Shown here in pieces: positions 16,708 through 24,476 of a stretch of 35,803 nucleotides of DNA (positions are counted from its first letter, which is position 1; every line of letters starts with the position of its first letter). The stretch is from positions 1 through 35,803 of the forward strand of contig PAAD01000032.1 in NCBI GenBank assembly GCA_002698745.1, given 5' to 3'. The notes beneath the pieces are model-generated. The model worked only from the letters and a program-made list of their open reading frames with translations. It was not told the DNA's origin and did no database searches. The DNA comes from Flavobacteriaceae bacterium. Lineage in GTDB: Bacteria > Bacteroidota > Bacteroidia > Flavobacteriales > Flavobacteriaceae. Made by a program: the position numbers and the translations under genes.

Positions 16708-19148
16708 AGTCTTGCTTTGATTTTTATATTAAAAACCCGTGGAGTCATATAATTAGCAACCGCGAATTGACGTTGTGAATAAACATCCCTTACCCAAGTA
16801 TTAGTAATTGCGTTTTGTACATTAAAGAGGTTAAATATCTCCAACCCAACCTCAAGTTCTTCAAATGCACGTAAGGTATTTCTAAAGCGTGTATCGTCTT
16901 TTATGATATATAAAAAACCAATATCAGCTCGCTTGTAGTTGCGCAATCTATTTTGATAATTGTATGCATCTGCGTAGCTAGGCGAACCGCCAGGAATACC
17001 TGTATTATAAACTAAATTTAAATTCATTTTTAAGAAAGGTAAGCTAGGGACATAGTCTTGAAATAACATGGCAAATTTTAATCTTTGGTCAGTCGGCCTT
17101 GCAATATCTCCACGATTATTTTGATTCTCTAGGGCTTTCAATAGCCCTATACTAATCCAAGATTCGGTACCGGGAACAAACTCACCATTTAGGCGCATGT
17201 CTAGCCCGTAAACCTTTGCTTTAGTTTCGTTATTTGCAGCATATCGAATGCGTACATTTTCCAAGGTGTATGGATTAACATCCCACAAGTATTTGTAGTA
17301 GGCCGAAGCTCTAAAAACAAATGATCTTTGCCAAAGCTGGAATGTTCGATCTTGACTTACCACTGCATGAATAGATTGCTGTGGCTTTACTAATGGATTT
17401 ATCTTCCCGTCAATACCTCTAAGTTCTTTGTAAAATGGTGCTTGGGTGTAATTACCAAATGACAAACGTGTCACTACGTTGGGGTTATCTAGTGGTTGAA
17501 AACTTATTTGAGCTCTTGGACTAACAAATGTACTGCCAGAACTGTTAAAGTTTGATAGATTCCAGTGATGAACTCGAATTCCAGTCGATAACCATGCTAT
17601 TTTTTTACCTATCAAAAAGCGATTGTTCCATTGGAGATAACCCGAAATTCTATTTAGTGTACTTTGTTGGGTAGCTCTTATGTTGTTGAACAAAGTCAGT
17701 GGACCTTCAAATGGTTCATAGGGTTGGCTGCTTTTATCTAAGGCACTGGGAGGGCGTAAGGAAAAACCCATTGAGTCTATTTTTTCCCATTCCACAATCC
17801 GATCTCGAATGTTTTCTGATTTTATTTCAATACCCCAAAGCAGCTCCTGTTTGTCTAGTTGATGTTTTCCAGAAATATTGACGGATGTTATTAGGGCATC
17901 AAAGTCATTTCTTCCGTGTGTATGCTGACTGCCAATACCCTCTGCATAAGTTATGGTACCCAGGTCTTCTGACCCAATTTCCGTATTTTGTGTGGCAAGC
18001 AAATATTGACCAATAATTTCAAAATATTCCTGTTCTTGAGTGTGGTAAATTGAAGTTGTCAACACATATTGATTGTTTTCAGACGGGTGAAAAGTGGTCT
18101 TTAATGCACCCAAATAAGTTTGGTAAATATCTTCTTCATTTCCGTTATAATAAACCAATAGCGCACGTGGATCACTAACAGTTCCAAAATTTGTTTGCCT
18201 TGTTTGGGGAGCGTGATGGTATATATTTCTAGAAATAGATCCTAAAAATTGAAATTTTAGTTTTTCATTTTTTTGGTAATTTATAAATGATTGTAAATCA
18301 GTAAATGAAGGCTGATATTGGGCACTGGTCTCTTTTTGGTTTACTAGAAGTTGATTATCTCTGTAACGAGCACCTATAATTGCCGACCACTTACCCTTTG
18401 TGTAGCCGTAGCTTATGCCGCCTCCCAATAAACTTGCATCCAAACTTAACTCTTTTTTTGTTGGGGTTTTATAGGTAATATCCAATACGGAGGAAAGCTT
18501 GTCGCCATAACGCGCTTCAAAACCACCAGCCTTAAAAGATACTTGTTGGATTAGGTCAGGATTTAAAAAGCTTAACCCTTCTTGTTGTCCAGCGCGAATA
18601 AGTGTCGGTCTATAAACTTCAATTCCATTTACGTAAACCAAATTTTCATCGTAATTGCCACCTCTTACAGCGTATTGCGTGCTGAGTTCATTGTTTGAAT
18701 TCACCCCGGGGAGACTTAAGAGTAAGTTCTCAACACCTGCATTCGCCCCAGGGATACTACGTACTTTTTCAGCAGACAATAGTGTAACACCACTAATTTT
18801 TGTAGATTGATTTCCCATGACCACGACTTCGCCAATCTGTGCTCTTTTGGTGTTCATAACAGGGTGGAGTTCTTGAACGGTATTTGGCTGTGGATTAATG
18901 GCCACTACTACTTTTTCATGAGCAATATGTGAGAAACTGATGATTAATTTTTTTTTAACGGGTATATTTAATTGGTAAAAACCGTTTTCGTTTGTTGTGG
19001 TACCAAAGCCAGTATTTAAGCTTACAGTCACATAGGGAATGGGTTCTTGGCTATCGTTAGTGATTATTCCTTGTATGGTGGTATTTTGCCCAAGTATCAA
19101 GAAATGACAAGTCATGTAGTATAGAAAAACAAACGATAGTTTTTTCAT
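16704..19148 (-). CDS. TonB-dependent outer-membrane receptor
   Basis: An 814-residue outer-membrane transporter. Order: signal peptide (to about residue 20), a carboxypeptidase-regulatory-like beta-sandwich (about 22-105, IQGIITNDSQEPIPYVTVSL, GFGTTTNENGFYQL), plug domain (about 115-225, IPGANAGVENLLLSLPGV, VRGGNYDENLVYVNG), and a beta-barrel to the C-terminus ending in alternating strands and a basic, hydrophobic last strand. No SusD-like partner follows, so a polysaccharide role is less likely; peptide, metal or vitamin uptake are all open. The ATG overlaps the stop of the M23 peptidase gene (ATGA), implying translational coupling. Substrate is not determinable by eye. Confidence 0.9.
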   Translation of the reverse strand: MKKLSFVFLYYMTCHFLILGQNTTIQGIITNDSQEPIPYVTVSLNTGFGTTTNENGFYQLNIPVKKKLIISFSHIAHEKVVVAINPQPNTVQELHPVMNTKRAQIGEVVVMGNQSTKISGVTLLSAEKVRSIPGANAGVENLLLSLPGVNSNNELSTQYAVRGGNYDENLVYVNGIEVYRPTLIRAGQQEGLSFLNPDLIQQVSFKAGGFEARYGDKLSSVLDITYKTPTKKELSLDASLLGGGISYGYTKGKWSAIIGARYRDNQLLVNQKETSAQYQPSFTDLQSFINYQKNEKLKFQFLGSISRNIYHHAPQTRQTNFGTVSDPRALLVYYNGNEEDIYQTYLGALKTTFHPSENNQYVLTTSIYHTQEQEYFEIIGQYLLATQNTEIGSEDLGTITYAEGIGSQHTHGRNDFDALITSVNISGKHQLDKQELLWGIEIKSENIRDRIVEWEKIDSMGFSLRPPSALDKSSQPYEPFEGPLTLFNNIRATQQSTLNRISGYLQWNNRFLIGKKIAWLSTGIRVHHWNLSNFNSSGSTFVSPRAQISFQPLDNPNVVTRLSFGNYTQAPFYKELRGIDGKINPLVKPQQSIHAVVSQDRTFQLWQRSFVFRASAYYKYLWDVNPYTLENVRIRYAANNETKAKVYGLDMRLNGEFVPGTESWISIGLLKALENQNNRGDIARPTDQRLKFAMLFQDYVPSLPFLKMNLNLVYNTGIPGGSPSYADAYNYQNRLRNYKRADIGFLYIIKDDTRFRNTLRAFEELEVGLEIFNLFNVQNAITNTWVRDVYSQRQFAVANYMTPRVFNIKIKARL

Positions 19149-20800
19149 TCTTTACGATAAAACGTTGTCTCAAATGTAGTACTGTTGCCGACTTTATCCC
19201 AAACAATTAGCTTTAATTTGTGTTTTGTCTTTTTAAGCTTAATTGGATCTCGAAATCGGAATGTGAGTTGTTTTTTCTTTTTTTCGTATTCAAATAAAAT
19301 CCACTTATTGTTTAAATATCCTTCGTAGTGACTAATTCCAGCTCCTATGTCATCAACTATAAATCGGATATCTTTTTCAAGTGAAATCCAACGGTCACTA
19401 ATTTTCTTTTGATCTACAATAGTTGGGGGAATACTGTCTGTCAGAATCGTTATGGCCCCAGTACCTTTTAGCTTAGCCGAAAACTGCCCTTTATCATTCT
19501 TTTTTGCCACAAATCCCCAGCCTTTACTTTGCTTTAGTGCCAAATAAGCCCCTTTGGGTGTTTTTTCTTTGTCTAATATTAAGTTGTATGGCTTTTCAAA
19601 ATAAGCGTAATCGTTGCATATGTTGAGCGTATCTCCATCCATTTCAATACTTAGGGGTGTGGGTTGGCTAAAGGTTTTCGCGTTAACAGATATACTAAAA
19701 TCTTGGAGTTCAAACATATAGTCCCTTTTGGGATATATTATTTTACCAGGGATTGGAGATTTTTTTGTTATCCAAACTTCTTCGACTTTTCCTTCAATGG
19801 GTACTCTCAAATAGGTGCTATTACCCGCTATATCACTTACTTTTATGGTGTAAGTTAAATATTCTCCTGGTTCAACATCAACAAGCCCGTTGTTTGTATA
19901 ATTGGCAAAAGTAACGGGCAATTCATGGGTATTAAAAAGCTGCACCACCTTCTTTTTTGTATCTATATAAAGCGGATAGTCAATTAATTTGTGCATTTGG
20001 CTGGAGTCGTCAAATGATAGAGTGTCAAATTGAATTTCAAATCGAGGGGTGTTATCAATATTGGCATTAATTTTAAAAGCCCCATTTTTAAAAAACGATT
20101 CATTTTGTCTGTCGAAATGCTCTATACCAAAACCAATTGTTCCGATGGCTTTGATGGTGTCGGAAACATACACACTGTCATTTTTTTTGGTAATGGCTAA
20201 TTGAATCTGCTCCTCTGACTTGTTTATAACGCCATCAATGGGATAGCCAATAAGCTGAACTATGATTGGCTTGCGTATATCAGGTATATTATTGTTGTTA
20301 AGTAATGGATTGAAAGGAATTTGGTTTGAGCTTGTTCTGAGTTCAAAATGCAGGTGGGGCCCAAAAGATAAACCTGTATTACCAGAATATCCAATAAGGG
20401 CACCTTTTTTAATGGGTATTTGGTCAGCTTCAGTATAGAATTCAATTGTGTAGCTTTTTTGACTGTATTGTCTTTTTCGAACGTGCGGGATAATATCTGG
20501 GCTGTATCTCTGAAGATGCGCATAAACACTTGTTATTCCATTGGGATGATTGATGTAAATTGTTTTTCCATATCCACCTTGCTGAATTTTAATACGCGAT
20601 ACATATCCGTCTGCAATGGCACGTAGTGGTAATCCTTCTTTACCCTGGGTACGAATGTCAATTCCTGCGTGGAAATGTGTCCCTCTTAGCTCGGCAAAGG
20701 TTCCTGATAATTGAATTGGAATGTCTACGGGAGAACGGTAGTTTTGCGCATGAACAAGGCTTATCACCAACAAAGTAGATAGTAAGACTGAGCATTTCAT
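19145..20800 (-). CDS. M23 (LytM) family metallopeptidase
   Basis: A 551-residue exported protein with a signal peptide (cleavage after LVHAQ, residue 19). The LytM domain spans about 30-165, with the zinc ligands in HAGID (His44, Asp48) and HLHFE (His151), plus the catalytic His in YAHLQ (His95) and H149, so the active site is intact. Residues 170-551 are beta-rich, probably Ig-like or OmpA-binding-like modules that I cannot place. It should cut peptide crosslinks in periplasmic peptidoglycan, e.g. to allow wall growth or insertion of large envelope machines. The TonB-dependent receptor gene overlaps its stop by 4 bases. A TACCTTTG box ends five bases before its ATG. Confidence 0.9.
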   Translation of the reverse strand: MKCSVLLSTLLVISLVHAQNYRSPVDIPIQLSGTFAELRGTHFHAGIDIRTQGKEGLPLRAIADGYVSRIKIQQGGYGKTIYINHPNGITSVYAHLQRYSPDIIPHVRKRQYSQKSYTIEFYTEADQIPIKKGALIGYSGNTGLSFGPHLHFELRTSSNQIPFNPLLNNNNIPDIRKPIIVQLIGYPIDGVINKSEEQIQLAITKKNDSVYVSDTIKAIGTIGFGIEHFDRQNESFFKNGAFKINANIDNTPRFEIQFDTLSFDDSSQMHKLIDYPLYIDTKKKVVQLFNTHELPVTFANYTNNGLVDVEPGEYLTYTIKVSDIAGNSTYLRVPIEGKVEEVWITKKSPIPGKIIYPKRDYMFELQDFSISVNAKTFSQPTPLSIEMDGDTLNICNDYAYFEKPYNLILDKEKTPKGAYLALKQSKGWGFVAKKNDKGQFSAKLKGTGAITILTDSIPPTIVDQKKISDRWISLEKDIRFIVDDIGAGISHYEGYLNNKWILFEYEKKKKQLTFRFRDPIKLKKTKHKLKLIVWDKVGNSTTFETTFYRKE

Positions 20801-20805
20801 GTTTT

Positions 20806-20813
20806 CAAAGGTA
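20806..20813 (-). promoter_or_regulatory. Putative -7 box of the M23-TonB receptor operon (TACCTTTG)
   Basis: An exact TAnnTTTG match on the minus strand whose final G lies five bases from the M23 ATG at 20800. This predicts initiation at the start codon. The -33 region shows no clear TTG at 17-23 bases. Confidence 0.45.
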
Positions 20814-20844
20814 AAATATTATGATGCAAAATTGGCACTTTGAA

Positions 20845-20876
20845 TTTGTGAAATGTCAATAGCTTAGGTACATTTG
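20845..20876 (+). promoter_or_regulatory. Primary-sigma promoter of the coiled-coil/zapA/6S-like unit
   Basis: TTTG at 20845-20848, a 20-base spacer and TACATTTG at 20869-20876 match the Bacteroidota consensus (TTTG / 17-23 / TAnnTTTG). The predicted start, about 20882, leaves a leader near ten bases before the ATG at 20893. It is one of the two best two-part promoters in the window, with that at 30447. Confidence 0.65.
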
Positions 20877-20892
20877 AAATGAAATTATATAA

Positions 20893-21195
20893 ATGGACGC
20901 TACTACCACTGCCGTTTTGGAACAATTAGAAAATCAACTTCAAGAGTTGGTTGAAAAAATGCGTCAATTGCAGCAATCGAAAGCTACTTTAGAAACCAGC
21001 TTGCTTGAAGCTCAAGCTAAATTTCAGAAAAAGCAAGATGACGCAAAACAGTGGAAAGAAAAATACGAAGCCTTAAAAGCTGTCCAAGGCATGAAAACTG
21101 ACAATACTGCAGCTAAAAAACGCACCTTAAATCACATAGATACGTTAATAAATGAAATTGATGCTTGTATTGTACAAATTAAAATAGAGGACTGA
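20893..21195 (+). CDS. Small coiled-coil protein, ZapB-like
   Basis: A 100-residue soluble, almost wholly helical protein (Gln, Glu, Lys and Leu heptads from about residue 8 to 65: LENQLQELVEKMRQLQQSKA). It overlaps the zapA start by one base (TGATG), the classic coupled arrangement, and shares its promoter. In composition and position it resembles the ZapB-type division cofactors that act beside ZapA at the FtsZ ring, but coiled coils look alike, so the assignment rests on context. There is no Cys, no signal and no membrane segment. Confidence 0.7.
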   Translation: MDATTTAVLEQLENQLQELVEKMRQLQQSKATLETSLLEAQAKFQKKQDDAKQWKEKYEALKAVQGMKTDNTAAKKRTLNHIDTLINEIDACIVQIKIED

Positions 21196-21479
21196 TGCAA
21201 AAAATTAAACTTTCTATCGCAGATAGGGTATACCCACTAAGTGTTCCAGAAGGTGAAGAAGCTATTTTACGTGAAGCTGCAAAAAGCTTAAATTTAATGG
21301 TAGATCACTTCGAGAAAAATTACGCCGTAAAAGACAAACAAGACGTTTTGGCTATGTGTGCGCTACAGGTTGCTGTGCAGTCTAGTAAGGAAGCAGACGC
21401 CAACACAATATCACAAAGTGATGTTCATAAAAAAATTGTACTTTTATCTAATTATTTATCAGAAGAATTAGCTTCTTAA
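21195..21479 (+). CDS. zapA: Cell-division protein ZapA
   Basis: A 94-residue member of the ZapA family, which bundles FtsZ protofilaments at mid-cell. The N-terminal globular part has KIKLSIADRVYPLSVPEGEE and EAILREAAKSLN, followed by the dimerising helix VDHFEKNYAVKDKQDVLAMCALQVA that is typical of the family. The length is standard. The start overlaps the stop of the coiled-coil gene by one base. A structured RNA begins within about ten bases of the stop, similar to the zapA-ssrS order known from gammaproteobacteria. Confidence 0.9.
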   Translation: MQKIKLSIADRVYPLSVPEGEEAILREAAKSLNLMVDHFEKNYAVKDKQDVLAMCALQVAVQSSKEADANTISQSDVHKKIVLLSNYLSEELAS

Positions 21480-21486
21480 ATACTAG

Positions 21487-21660
21487 AAAAACCTACCCTA
21501 CATCAGGTATATTTTTTGATAAACTCAACACTAATATAATTCGAAGAGGTGAGTTTTGGGTGCACAAGCAAGCCGTTTTAAATGGATCCTTAAACACTCA
21601 GTTAGCCTCAAACATGTTTATAATTCGGGTTTATGCAAAACTTACCAGGTGTAGGTTTTA
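21487..21660 (+). ncRNA. ssrS: 6S RNA candidate (6S-Flavo-like)
   Basis: A roughly 174-base non-coding stretch folds as one long interrupted hairpin, the hallmark of 6S RNA, which mimics an open promoter and sequesters RNA polymerase. Closing stem: AAAACCTAC (21488-21496) with GTAGGTTTT (21651-21659), continued by CCT/AGG. A second arm pairs 21506-21523 with 21630-21646. A small stem AAACTCA/TGAGTTT (21521-21527 with 21550-21556) lies on the 5' side of the central bubble. A distal stem GTTTTGGG-type/CCTCAAAC and a terminal hairpin GTTTTAA/TTAAAC (about 21574-21595) close the far end. The 3' end runs into a T-rich tail. Location immediately after zapA supports the call. I paired it by hand; no covariance model was run. 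Confidence 0.72.
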
Positions 21661-21661
21661 T

Positions 21662-22552
21662 TTAATAATTGATTGGCAATTTATTCTTCTCGAATAGTTT
21701 ATGAATCCATAGAATAATAACCCCAAAGCCAACTGCTGATATTATAAGCAATACATTTTGAAGTCCTGAAACACTAAAGGATAGCTTAACCAAAATGGTG
21801 GAAATTACAAATCCAGAGTTGCGAATTACTTTATTAAACTTATCGGTGTGAGCAAATGAAAACAACACCAAAAGTACGTCTACCAATATTAGTACAGTAA
21901 AGAAGTCATCAAAAAAAACAGCATTAACATCAAGGCCTGAAGTGATTCCCTGTCCAAATTCAGATACCTGCGACGCCCATTCAAATACATTAAAAAAAGC
22001 GATGATTATAAATGTTGGTACCAATAAAACAGCTAAAGCCTTTTTGAACTTAATAAAGCGAATTAGTTCTGGACGGGTTTCGGTCAATTTTAACAGTTTT
22101 CGCACCCTAAACTTATTCATGCTGTAGAAGAAGTGAATAAGCAAAAACAGGACTACGGTGGCGATGATATCGTATATAAATTGAAGATTTTGCGTATTTT
22201 CAAACCAGTTGCCATCCAAGGATATATTGGATAAATCTTTATACAACCTCCTAATGACAATGAGCATGATGATCTCGTATTGCTTACCAATATATATGGT
22301 CATGGACTTTGGTAAATAATAAATTAGCAAATACACCTCATAGACTAGGATAAAGGAGAATGGCGTATAAATGGCCGCAATAGGGTTGTTAAATAGCTCA
22401 CCAGTAATGCCAATTCCAAAAAGGCCAAGGTCATTTAGAGTAATCAATAGCAAGTGAAGCAAAAAACTTACGATTGCAATATTAATGATAAATCTTTCGC
22501 TTAATTTTTTGGTTTTTTTATCCAAAAGTTTGGCATATAAAAGCTCGAACAT
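21662..22552 (-). CDS. Unrecognised multi-spanning membrane protein
   Basis: A 296-residue integral membrane protein. I do not recognise the family. Hydrophobic segments are visible near residues 24-45, 60-80, 90-105, 128-148, 170-190, 212-232 and 248-285, so six to eight spans. A lysine-rich N-terminus (DKKTKKLSE) and basic loops (RVRKLLK, RFIKFKK) suggest a cytoplasmic N-terminus. The segment EIIMLIVIRRLYKDL, with two arginines inside a hydrophobic stretch, faintly recalls a voltage-sensor helix, but nothing else supports a channel. It lies convergent to the 6S-like RNA and divergent from the cupin gene with an 88-base gap, so it is probably monocistronic. Codon use and base composition resemble the neighbours. 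Confidence 0.65.
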   Translation of the reverse strand: MFELLYAKLLDKKTKKLSERFIINIAIVSFLLHLLLITLNDLGLFGIGITGELFNNPIAAIYTPFSFILVYEVYLLIYYLPKSMTIYIGKQYEIIMLIVIRRLYKDLSNISLDGNWFENTQNLQFIYDIIATVVLFLLIHFFYSMNKFRVRKLLKLTETRPELIRFIKFKKALAVLLVPTFIIIAFFNVFEWASQVSEFGQGITSGLDVNAVFFDDFFTVLILVDVLLVLFSFAHTDKFNKVIRNSGFVISTILVKLSFSVSGLQNVLLIISAVGFGVIILWIHKLFEKNKLPINY

Positions 22553-22618
22553 ATTATTTAAATTTCCTCAATATATAAATTTTGTTCCACTAACACGTGT
22601 CTATTCTTTAGCTTGCTT

Positions 22619-22626
22619 TATCTTTG
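22619..22626 (+). promoter_or_regulatory. Putative -7 box of the cupin-DinB unit (TATCTTTG)
   Basis: An exact TAnnTTTG match ending 14 bases before the ATG at 22641. It places transcription initiation just upstream of that ATG and supports it over an ATG 52 codons further upstream inside the neighbouring gene. Confidence 0.45.
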
Positions 22627-22640
22627 ATTTAAATTTTACA

Positions 22641-23123
22641 ATGAATTTATTCGAACAAACTAAGTTTCATATCGAATCGTTAGATTTCAAAATAGTAGCA
22701 CATGATTTTGAGCGTCCGTGGGGTGGTTTTTTAGTTATAGATGAGAAACAAGCGCAAGAGTTTGCCAATCAGTTTTTTTCTGGATTAGACGTAAACTCAC
22801 TTCGCATTGGTGGTAAATTAAGTCCCAAAATATTGATAGTTTTACCTGATGTACGCCTTTCCTGGCAATACCATCACAGACGTGCTGAAATATGGCGTGT
22901 TTACAAGGGAAATACTGGCATAATACGTTCCGATTCTGATAAAATAGGAGCTATAGAAGTCCTTAATGAAGGCGATCAAGTTCGATTGCAACAGGGCGAA
23001 AGACACCGTTTGGTTGGGTTGGATTCCCCTGCCTTGGTAGCAGAAATATGGCAACACACAGATCCAGAAAACCCATCTGATGAAGATGATATTGTACGAG
23101 TTTCTGATGATTTTGGAAGATAA
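22641..23123 (+). CDS. Cupin protein resembling the C-terminal domain of type II mannose-6-phosphate isomerase
   Basis: A 160-residue protein. The core is a beta-barrel cupin with LSWQYHHRRAEIWRVYKG, where the paired His and the Glu are the usual metal ligands of cupin motif 1, and QQGERHRLVGL, which supplies motif 2 with another His, then AEIWQHTDP. This is the pattern of the isomerase domain in bifunctional mannose-1-phosphate guanylyltransferase/phosphomannose isomerase proteins and of stand-alone sugar-phosphate cupins, often labelled phosphoheptose isomerase in databases. The start was placed at 22641 (MNLFEQTKF); an upstream ATG at 22485 would run through the promoter and into the divergent gene. 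The DinB-like gene begins 2 bases after the stop, indicating one transcript. Confidence 0.75.
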   Translation: MNLFEQTKFHIESLDFKIVAHDFERPWGGFLVIDEKQAQEFANQFFSGLDVNSLRIGGKLSPKILIVLPDVRLSWQYHHRRAEIWRVYKGNTGIIRSDSDKIGAIEVLNEGDQVRLQQGERHRLVGLDSPALVAEIWQHTDPENPSDEDDIVRVSDDFGR

Positions 23124-23125
23124 AC

Positions 23126-23671
23126 ATGAATACCTTTTCTAGCCTTTTTGTTTCTATTGATACATTACAACAAAAACTTGCAGTCTATTCAGATGAAACT
23201 TTATTAGCACCTATTGACGGAAAGTGGAGTATATTACAACATCTTTACCATTGCTATTTTGTGGAAAGTGGGGTATTGGCTTACATAAAGCTTAAAACGC
23301 AAGACCCACACGCCTTAGAGCAGGTACATTTGCTAACCCGTCTGCGTTTTTTATTTTTTTTCATAATCTTAAAATTAGGACTGATTAAAATAAAAGCTCC
23401 TAAAGTAGTCCAGGCTTTCCCGGAAAATATGAATCGAAAAGATTTGTTTGAACGCCTATACAAAACTAGGAAAGAGGCTGATTTGTTTTTTGCAGATTTT
23501 CCTCAAGCCACTGCCCGTAAGGGTATTTTTAAGCATAAGTTTATAGGACGTATAAATAAAAAGTTATCACAGAAATTCATCAAGCTTCATTTATTGCATC
23601 ACCTTAAATTATGTGGCTTAAAACCCAATTCACCTAATCTTAATCTCTTTTTTTCTTCTTTCTCTTTTTGA
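23126..23671 (+). CDS. DinB-like four-helix-bundle protein
   Basis: A 181-residue protein of the DinB_2/YfiT superfamily, helical-bundle metalloproteins often used as thiol-dependent transferases. Supporting points are the opening helix, the WSILQHLYHCYFVESG segment with the first metal His, and LHLLHHLKLCGL near the end with the His pair of the last helix. Function in the cell is not predictable. Its last 32 bases overlap the 3' end of the convergent repeat-protein gene; the residual tail NLNLFFSSFSF is low-complexity and is just the complement of the Lys/Arg-rich tail encoded opposite, so the original stop may have been lost. Confidence 0.7.
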   Translation: MNTFSSLFVSIDTLQQKLAVYSDETLLAPIDGKWSILQHLYHCYFVESGVLAYIKLKTQDPHALEQVHLLTRLRFLFFFIILKLGLIKIKAPKVVQAFPENMNRKDLFERLYKTRKEADLFFADFPQATARKGIFKHKFIGRINKKLSQKFIKLHLLHHLKLCGLKPNSPNLNLFFSSFSF

Positions 23672-24107
23672 TGTCTTCTCTATGCTCTTTTAGTTGTTCC
23701 TTGCGATCTTTGATGTTTTCCATGCGCTTTTTCATTTTGCTTCTCCGCTCTCTGATTAACTGTTTTTGCTCTTCAGTAATTGTAGCGCGAAATGCATCTT
23801 TTAGGGCCTTAATTTCACTACGATTTGTTTCCATCATCGTTTTTTGAGCATTCGTAAAACTTGCACGAAGGGCTTCTCTACGCTCTCTTACGCTTAGCTC
23901 TTTATTTTCCATAATGGCGAGTTGCTCATTGCTAAGTGAACTTTTAAACTCTTCGCGATTCTCTTTTACTGAAGCTTTTTGAGCTTTTAACATTTCAAGC
24001 TGCTCAGGGGTATAGATTTTATCTTTCCCTTTTGGTTTATCTTGTGCTACTGCTGATAGTCCAAAGGCCATTGATGCAAGTAGTAAGATTATTTTAATAA
24101 TTTTCAT
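23640..24107 (-). CDS. Secreted Spy/CpxP-like protein with four 26-residue repeats
   Basis: A 155-residue exported protein: signal peptide MKIIKIILLLASMAFGLSAVAQ, then a very charged helical region. Four units follow with exact 26-residue spacing: the T/S-x-E/A-Q core falls with Gln at 36, 62, 88 and 114, and each unit has T or S three residues before the Gln, two hydrophobics three and four after it, Arg/Lys-Glu/Asp at +15/+16 and an aromatic or aliphatic plus Arg/Lys at +18/+19. The L-T-x-x-Q core recalls periplasmic Spy/CpxP chaperone-sensors. The C-terminus is poly-Lys/Arg. An earlier in-frame TTG (24116) is less likely than the ATG at 24107. It is the last gene of the sigma operon, 51 bases after the anti-sigma-like gene. 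Confidence 0.72.
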   Translation of the reverse strand: MKIIKIILLLASMAFGLSAVAQDKPKGKDKIYTPEQLEMLKAQKASVKENREEFKSSLSNEQLAIMENKELSVRERREALRASFTNAQKTMMETNRSEIKALKDAFRATITEEQKQLIRERRSKMKKRMENIKDRKEQLKEHREDIKKRKKKKRD

Positions 24108-24158
24108 ATTCGTCAATTTTTGTGTTTGTTATTTAGACTTAATCATTTGAAAAAAGTT

Positions 24159-24476
24159 TTAGTAGACTTCGCTGTAAACAAATTTTTCGTCGAACCAATC
24201 GTCAAATACTTCGTCATTAACTTCTAATGACTCAATTGTTAATTCTTCAAATGTATTTATCTCATAATTGGAAAGCTGTTGCTTTTGTACCAGCAAGAAT
24301 GCAAATGTTATTACCCCTAAAATACTAGCAGTAAGTATTGTCTTGCTACCAAAAAAGCTAGACATTTTACTTACTTTTTCAAATTTAAAGTTCAGCATGT
24401 CTTTTTTTGAAGACTCAAAATAGCCTTGGGGCACTTCGTATCCCAATTGTTCTTTATGAAAATGTTTCTGATTCAT
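24159..24476 (-). CDS. One-TM anti-sigma-like membrane protein
   Basis: A 105-residue protein. A cytoplasmic N-terminal half contains LGYEVPQGYFESSKKDML, a motif family seen at the N-terminus of Bacteroidota proteins encoded next to ECF sigma factors. One hydrophobic segment follows (about 47-62, TILTASILGVITFAFLLV), then a short acidic periplasmic tail rich in Glu and Asp (about 68-105). It is too small for a zinc-ZAS or FecR domain. The ATG overlaps the sigma-factor stop by 4 bases, so production is coupled. It probably tethers or modulates the sigma factor, but no biochemical motif proves this. Confidence 0.65.
   Translation of the reverse strand: MNQKHFHKEQLGYEVPQGYFESSKKDMLNFKFEKVSKMSSFFGSKTILTASILGVITFAFLLVQKQQLSNYEINTFEELTIESLEVNDEVFDDWFDEKFVYSEVY

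Noticed and set aside
20260-20529. Minus-strand 89-codon frame inside the M23 gene.
   Set aside because: It lies on the same strand but out of frame within the conserved LytM domain, without recognisable similarity or start signals.
22485-22640. An upstream 52-codon extension of the cupin gene.
   Set aside because: It would start inside the divergent membrane-protein gene and pass through the -7 box at 22619; the extra residues are not cupin-like.
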